DNA of 51,231 nucleotides from Halothiobacillus sp. 35-54-62 (GTDB lineage: Bacteria; Pseudomonadota; Gammaproteobacteria; Halothiobacillales; Halothiobacillaceae): positions 1-51,231 of the forward strand of contig NCFS01000014.1 in assembly GCA_002281295.1 (NCBI GenBank), written 5' to 3'. Shown here piece by piece: positions 46,868 to 51,231 of the stretch. Made by a program: the position numbers and the translations under genes. Positions within the stretch are counted from its first letter, which is position 1. Every line of letters begins with the position of its first letter. Below the pieces are notes generated by a model. The model saw nothing but the letters and a program-made list of their open reading frames with translations. It did not search any database and was not told the origin of the DNA.

Positions 46868-48388
46868 ATGTGTGGCATTATCGGAATTGTGGCTAATAAC
46901 CCAGTTAATCAAATGTTATTTGATGGTTTAACCTTGTTGCAGCATCGTGGCCAAGATGCAGCGGGTATTTTAACCTGTGAAAATAATAGGTTATTTTTAC
47001 GCAAAGAAAATGGGTTAGTCAAAGATGTATTTCATACTCGGCATATGCGCCAATTACTGGGCAATATGGGCATTGGTCATGTGCGTTACCCTACGGCCGG
47101 CTGTGATTCATCGGCAGAGGCGCAACCATTTTATGTTAATGCACCCTTCGGTATTGCTTTGGGGCATAACGGAAATTTAACCAATGTGGATGAATTACGC
47201 GCTTCAGTACAGCAATTAGATCACCGACACATTAATACCAACTCAGACTCTGAAGTTTTATTAAATGTATTTGCCCATGAATTATCCTCTATTGCGGGTG
47301 AAGAGCCCAAAGTTGAAGACGTATTTACAGCCATAGCTAATGTACACCGGCGCGCACAAGGCGCCTATGCGGTGATTGGTTTAATTGCTGGCCGAGGGAT
47401 TTTCGCCTTTCGGGATCCTTATGGTATTCGTCCGGTATGTTATGGTCAGCGCAAAACAAGCCAAGGTTTTACTGAGTATATGATTGCCTCAGAATCCGTT
47501 GCGATTGAAGCCAGTGATTTCGAACTTGTCCGCGATTTAGCACCGGGCGAGGCCATATTCATTTCAGCCGATGGTTCGGTGTCACTCAAGCAGTGCGCGC
47601 TTCAAGCGCAATATACCCCGTGTATTTTTGAGTATGTTTATTTAGCCCGGCCAGATTCAATTATTGATGATGTTTCGGTGTATCGTGCCCGAATGCGTAT
47701 GGGTGAGCGGTTAGCAGCAAAAATTATGCGCGAATGGCCCGATAATGATATTGATGTCATTATTCCCATTCCCGATACCAGTCGCACTGCGGCACTTGAA
47801 ATAGCCGTAGCCATGAATATCAAATATCGAGAAGGCTTTGTTAAAAATCGTTATATTGCTCGAACGTTTATTATGCCTGGTCAAGAAATGCGCAAACGAT
47901 CGGTGCGGCAAAAACTTAATGCGATTGACCTTGAGTTCCGGGGCAAAAATGTTTTATTAGTCGATGATTCTATTGTACGGGGCACAACCTCAAGTGAAAT
48001 TATTCGCATGGCACGCGAAGCGGGCGCGAACAAGGTATATATGGCTTCTGCCGCACCACCCGTTCGCTATCCAAACGTTTATGGTATTGATATGCCCACC
48101 GCTTCCGAGTTTGTAGCCCATAATCGCGACAATGATGCCATTTGTGAAGCCATCGGTGCAGATAAATTAATTTACCAGGATATGCACGATTTAATTGAAT
48201 CGGTCCGAGCCGGAAACCCTTCGCTGAATGCCTTTGATTGTTCTTGCTTTACAGGAGACTATATTACGGGCGATGTTGATGAAGCTTATTTGGATCTTTT
48301 ATCCGAACGGCGAAGCGATCATTCTAAAAATGCACCGAATAACCAATCCCGAGATATTGTTGCAGTGGGTTTATATAATGTTCAGTAA
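46868..48388 (+). CDS. purF: Amidophosphoribosyltransferase
   Basis: 506 residues. The N-terminal [10 protein letters not shown] makes Cys2 the nucleophile of the glutaminase domain once Met is removed. [11 protein letters not shown] and [10 protein letters not shown] are further glutaminase parts. The phosphoribosyltransferase domain has the PRPP loop [14 protein letters not shown]. It catalyses the first step of purine synthesis. The DNA from cvpA to here reads more AT-rich than the flagellar region. The 3' end overlaps the transpeptidase gene by 11 bases. Confidence 0.97.
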   Translation: MCGIIGIVANNPVNQMLFDGLTLLQHRGQDAAGILTCENNRLFLRKENGLVKDVFHTRHMRQLLGNMGIGHVRYPTAGCDSSAEAQPFYVNAPFGIALGHNGNLTNVDELRASVQQLDHRHINTNSDSEVLLNVFAHELSSIAGEEPKVEDVFTAIANVHRRAQGAYAVIGLIAGRGIFAFRDPYGIRPVCYGQRKTSQGFTEYMIASESVAIEASDFELVRDLAPGEAIFISADGSVSLKQCALQAQYTPCIFEYVYLARPDSIIDDVSVYRARMRMGERLAAKIMREWPDNDIDVIIPIPDTSRTAALEIAVAMNIKYREGFVKNRYIARTFIMPGQEMRKRSVRQKLNAIDLEFRGKNVLLVDDSIVRGTTSSEIIRMAREAGANKVYMASAAPPVRYPNVYGIDMPTASEFVAHNRDNDAICEAIGADKLIYQDMHDLIESVRAGNPSLNAFDCSCFTGDYITGDVDEAYLDLLSERRSDHSKNAPNNQSRDIVAVGLYNVQ

Positions 48389-49013
48389 ATTATTTAAGTT
48401 TTTATTTATTTATGGATTATTGGGTTGTTCAAGTGCCATGGCCAATGCCGCTGATACGGGTTTATCTCAACCTGCCGTACAGGCGGCTCAAATTAAAATA
48501 GAGCGCTTACTCTCAGCCAGTCATGCCGGTGATGCGCCTTTTATTATCATTGATGCAAAAAATCAAACCTTGTATTTATTTGAGCATAAAAAATTAAAAC
48601 AATCGTTTCCAGTATCCACCTCGGCTGTTGGGGTGGGTAATGCCGCAGGCAGTAATCGCACCCCTTTGGGGCTACACAAAATTGCAGAAAAATTTGGCGA
48701 TGGTGAGCCTGTCGGCATGATTTTTAAAGCCAGAAAACCCAGCGGTGTATTAGCCTCGATTCAAACCCGGCCGATTAAAGGGGATGGGGACGATGTGACC
48801 ACCCGCATTATGTGGCTACAAGGGCTTGAGCCTGGTGTGAATGAAGGGCAGGGGATTGATTCCCACGCGCGCTACATTTACATTCACGGCACACCGGAGG
48901 AGGGGCTAATTGGCACACCAGAATCCCATGGTTGCGTGCGGATGAATAACACCCAAGTCATTGAATTATTTAATCAAGTACCCGTCGGCACCTTGGTTGA
49001 CATTATCAATTAA
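48378..49013 (+). CDS. L,D-transpeptidase (YkuD domain) lipoprotein or exported protein
   Basis: 211 residues from ATG 48378, which lies inside the end of purF; the open frame further upstream is purF shadow. The N-terminal hydrophobic stretch ends in LLGCSS, a lipobox with C17 as acyl-cysteine, though cleavage after AMANA is another possibility. The YkuD catalytic motif is present: [10 protein letters not shown] then SHGCVRM, with His and Cys of the active site. Such enzymes form 3-3 peptidoglycan cross-links or attach lipoproteins to the wall. No LysM or other wall-binding domain is seen. Confidence 0.88.
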   Translation: MFSKLFKFLFIYGLLGCSSAMANAADTGLSQPAVQAAQIKIERLLSASHAGDAPFIIIDAKNQTLYLFEHKKLKQSFPVSTSAVGVGNAAGSNRTPLGLHKIAEKFGDGEPVGMIFKARKPSGVLASIQTRPIKGDGDDVTTRIMWLQGLEPGVNEGQGIDSHARYIYIHGTPEEGLIGTPESHGCVRMNNTQVIELFNQVPVGTLVDIIN

Positions 49014-49046
49014 AAACACTTTTCTTTACCGTTAGGGGAGATTTTT

Positions 49047-50915
49047 ATGCCCGTTTATCGTTCACGCACCACCACGCATGGTCGTAATATGGCCGGCGCC
49101 CGCGCTTTATGGCGTGCAACCGGCATGAAAGATGGTGATTTTAATAAGCCCATTATTGCAATCGCCAACTCATTTACACAGTTCGTGCCAGGGCATGTGC
49201 ATTTAAAAGATATGGGGCAATTGGTTGCGCGTGAAATTGAAAAGGCCGGCGGTGTTGCCAAAGAATTCAATACCATTGCGGTGGATGATGGCATTGCGAT
49301 GGGCCATGGCGGCATGCTTTATAGCTTGCCCTCCCGTGATTTAATTGCCGATTCGGTTGAGTACATGGTTAACGCGCATTGCGCAGATGCCTTGGTGTGC
49401 ATTTCCAATTGCGACAAAATCACCCCCGGCATGCTCAATGCCGCCCTGCGATTGAATATTCCGGTTATTTTTGTCTCTGGCGGTCCGATGGAGGCCGGTA
49501 AAACGCGTCTGGCCGGCGAGCTGGTTAAACTCGATTTGGTTGATGCGATGGTGCAGGCCGCCGATGATTCTGTGAGTACGGAAGATTTGGATTTGGTTGA
49601 GCGCTCCGCCTGCCCAACCTGCGGTTCCTGTTCGGGCATGTTTACTGCCAATTCAATGAATTGCCTCACCGAAGCCTTAGGCTTATCGTTGCCCGGCAAT
49701 GGCTCAATGTTGGCAACCCATGCCGATCGCCGCGAGCTTTTTTTGAATGCCGGTCGCCTCATTGTCGATTTAGCCAAGCGTTATTATGAGCAAGATGATG
49801 AATCCGCCTTGCCGCGTTCAATCGCCAGCTTTCATGCTTTTGAAAACGCGGTGGCGTTAGATATCGCCATGGGCGGATCAACCAACACCGTGCTGCATTT
49901 ATTGGCCGCCGCGCACGAGGCACAGGTCGAGTTCACCATGAGTGACATCGATCGCATTAGTCGAAAAATACCTAACTTATGCAAAGTAGCGCCCAGCTCA
50001 CCGCTCTATCACATGGAAGATGTGCATCGTGCCGGGGGTGTTTATGGCATTCTCGGCGAGCTTGATCGCGCAGGCTTACTTCATACCCATTTGCCCACCG
50101 TACACAGTACAACGCTGCTCGATGGGCTGAATGCTTGGGATATCAAACGCGCCACTGCCCGCCCAGAGGCGCAACAGTTTTTTATGGCCGGCCCTGCGGG
50201 CATTCCAACCCAAACTGCCTTTTCACAAGCCACCCGTTGGCCTAGCCTTGATACGGACCGAGCGGCTGGCTGCATCCGAGATCAAGCCCACGCCTACAGC
50301 ACTGAAGGCGGGCTGGCCGTGCTTTTTGGCAATATTGCGCGTGATGGCTGCATCGTTAAAACGGCCGGTGTTGATGAATCCATTTGGACGTTTACCGGCC
50401 GCGCGCGCGTGTTTGAATCACAAGACGCTTCTGTTGAAGCCATTCTCAACGATGAAATTATTGCCGGTGATATTGTCGTCATTCGATATGAAGGCCCTAA
50501 AGGCGGGCCTGGCATGCAAGAAATGCTCTATCCCACAAGCTATCTCAAATCTAAAGGGCTGGGTAAACAATGCGCGCTGCTCACCGATGGCCGATTTTCA
50601 GGGGGGACCTCCGGTTTATCCATCGGTCACGCCTCACCTGAAGCAGCGTCCGGAGGCGAGATCGCTTTGGTGGAAGAGGGCGACACCATCATCATCGATA
50701 TTCCTAACCGCAGCATCCACCTTGCCGTTGATGATGCCGTGATCGCCGCACGCCGAGCCCATATGCATGAACAAGGCGCTAAGGCATGGCGCCCGCTCAA
50801 TCGCAATCGGGTAGTTAGCCAAGCTCTGCAAGCCTATGCGCTGATGACTACCTCAGCGGATCGCGGCGCAGTTCGCGATTTAAGCCAAGTGATCAGCCAG
50901 CATACGCAATCCTAA
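49047..50915 (+). CDS. ilvD: Dihydroxy-acid dehydratase
   Basis: 622 residues, with AGGGGAG before the [25 protein letters not shown] is the standard start. Iron-sulfur cluster ligands lie in [13 protein letters not shown] and [38 protein letters not shown] near the C-terminus holds the substrate-site serine. It is the third enzyme of branched-chain amino-acid synthesis. Its stop (50913-50915) overlaps the stop of the convergent gene on the other strand, leaving no room for a terminator between them. Confidence 0.97.
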   Translation: MPVYRSRTTTHGRNMAGARALWRATGMKDGDFNKPIIAIANSFTQFVPGHVHLKDMGQLVAREIEKAGGVAKEFNTIAVDDGIAMGHGGMLYSLPSRDLIADSVEYMVNAHCADALVCISNCDKITPGMLNAALRLNIPVIFVSGGPMEAGKTRLAGELVKLDLVDAMVQAADDSVSTEDLDLVERSACPTCGSCSGMFTANSMNCLTEALGLSLPGNGSMLATHADRRELFLNAGRLIVDLAKRYYEQDDESALPRSIASFHAFENAVALDIAMGGSTNTVLHLLAAAHEAQVEFTMSDIDRISRKIPNLCKVAPSSPLYHMEDVHRAGGVYGILGELDRAGLLHTHLPTVHSTTLLDGLNAWDIKRATARPEAQQFFMAGPAGIPTQTAFSQATRWPSLDTDRAAGCIRDQAHAYSTEGGLAVLFGNIARDGCIVKTAGVDESIWTFTGRARVFESQDASVEAILNDEIIAGDIVVIRYEGPKGGPGMQEMLYPTSYLKSKGLGKQCALLTDGRFSGGTSGLSIGHASPEAASGGEIALVEEGDTIIIDIPNRSIHLAVDDAVIAARRAHMHEQGAKAWRPLNRNRVVSQALQAYALMTTSADRGAVRDLSQVISQHTQS

Positions 50916-51231
50916 TCATGGCGGGTTTTTCTGCCCGTTGTGCACTCAAGTTGCGCTCTCAACTGGCCAATCTCGGTACGCAAAATGTCACGCTCTTGCT
51001 GCACGTAATTTGCGGCACGCAGATCACCGGCCAAAATTCCCTTGGGGAATTGATCGTTAAAGATTCGGCCTTGGCTAATCCAAAACGCTGAGAACTTAGA
51101 ATCAATTGAATCGAGGCGACCAGCGAGCAAACGCAGGAGCTTGAGCACCGCAAGCGGTGCTCGGTTATCCGCTTCCCAGCGTCTGAACGTGCGCTCCGAA
51201 ACCCCGCAAGCGGCTGAAGCCGCCGCGAGGG
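50912..51231 (-). CDS. Phage-like helix-turn-helix protein, N-terminus beyond window
   Basis: 105 residues are visible; the frame is open to the right edge, so the start is missing, and internal GTGs (such as 51148) are not starts. The first visible part is the end of a helix-turn-helix: [19 protein letters not shown], followed by [32 protein letters not shown] and a C-terminal coiled coil ([20 protein letters not shown]). The order of HTH, aromatic segment and terminal helix resembles DUF3653-type proteins of filamentous phages and prophages. This is recognition by pattern, not by search. The stop TAG overlaps the ilvD stop by four bases. Confidence 0.7.
   Translation of the reverse strand, partial: LAAASAACGVSERTFRRWEADNRAPLAVLKLLRLLAGRLDSIDSKFSAFWISQGRIFNDQFPKGILAGDLRAANYVQQERDILRTEIGQLRAQLECTTGRKTRHD

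Noticed and set aside
50131-50742. 203-codon plus-strand frame inside ilvD
   Set aside because: It is out of frame within a strongly conserved gene, with no domain pattern; a shadow of ilvD codon usage.

Overview
The window is chromosomal DNA from a motile, polarly flagellated gammaproteobacterium. The evidence is gene content and order: a Pseudomonas/Vibrio-type block fliLMNOPQR-flhBA-flhF-flhG-fliA-cheYZAB-parC-parP-cheW, the block lolB-ispE-tRNA-Gln-prs-rplY-pth-ychF, and the block truA-trpFBA-accD-folC-dedD-cvpA-purF. The genus cannot be fixed from the sequence alone. Most of the DNA is tightly packed core genome with many 4-bp ATGA stop/start overlaps.

Layout. (1) 1-4454: the end of a methylthioinosine/purine phosphorylase gene, then thrC (with a disturbed N-terminal reading frame), alaC and hom, the aspartate-family amino-acid genes. 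(2) 4455-16899: a GAF-like/GGDEF diguanylate cyclase behind a possible sigma-54 promoter, then the flagellar switch (FliM, FliN), the export gate (FliO, P, Q, R, FlhB, FlhA), the placement and number regulators FlhF and FlhG, and sigma-28 (FliA). (3) 16900-24230: a close match to the sigma-28 consensus drives cheY, cheZ, cheA, cheB, parC, parP, cheW and a DUF2802 gene. CheA carries two copies of an ITDEEF..LL..L.GKGQ motif, and together with ParC and ParP this suggests a polar chemotaxis-array inheritance system. (4) 24351-24482: a 43-residue single-span membrane protein, closed by a strong terminator. (5) 24576-32895, minus strand: hemB, ychF, pth, rplY with a structured leader, prs, tRNA-Gln(UUG), ispE, lolB and a TPR lipoprotein. 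(6) 32896-33254: a non-coding stretch with a large fold-back repeat and the terminator of the next operon. (7) 33255-39299, minus strand: a tripartite RND efflux system in the order outer-membrane factor, adaptor, permease. (8) 39533-50915, plus strand: truA, trpFBA, accD, folC, dedD, cvpA, purF, an L,D-transpeptidase and ilvD. (9) Right edge, minus strand: the C-terminal part of a phage-like helix-turn-helix protein whose stop codon overlaps that of ilvD.

No insertion sequence, CRISPR array, rRNA or complete prophage is visible. The points most worth following up are the thrC frame disruption and its four-cysteine insertion, the CheA repeat motif with ParC/ParP (and the absence of motCD and cheR), the rplY leader, the fold-back repeat at 33028-33127, the unrecognised small membrane protein, and the phage-like gene at the right edge.
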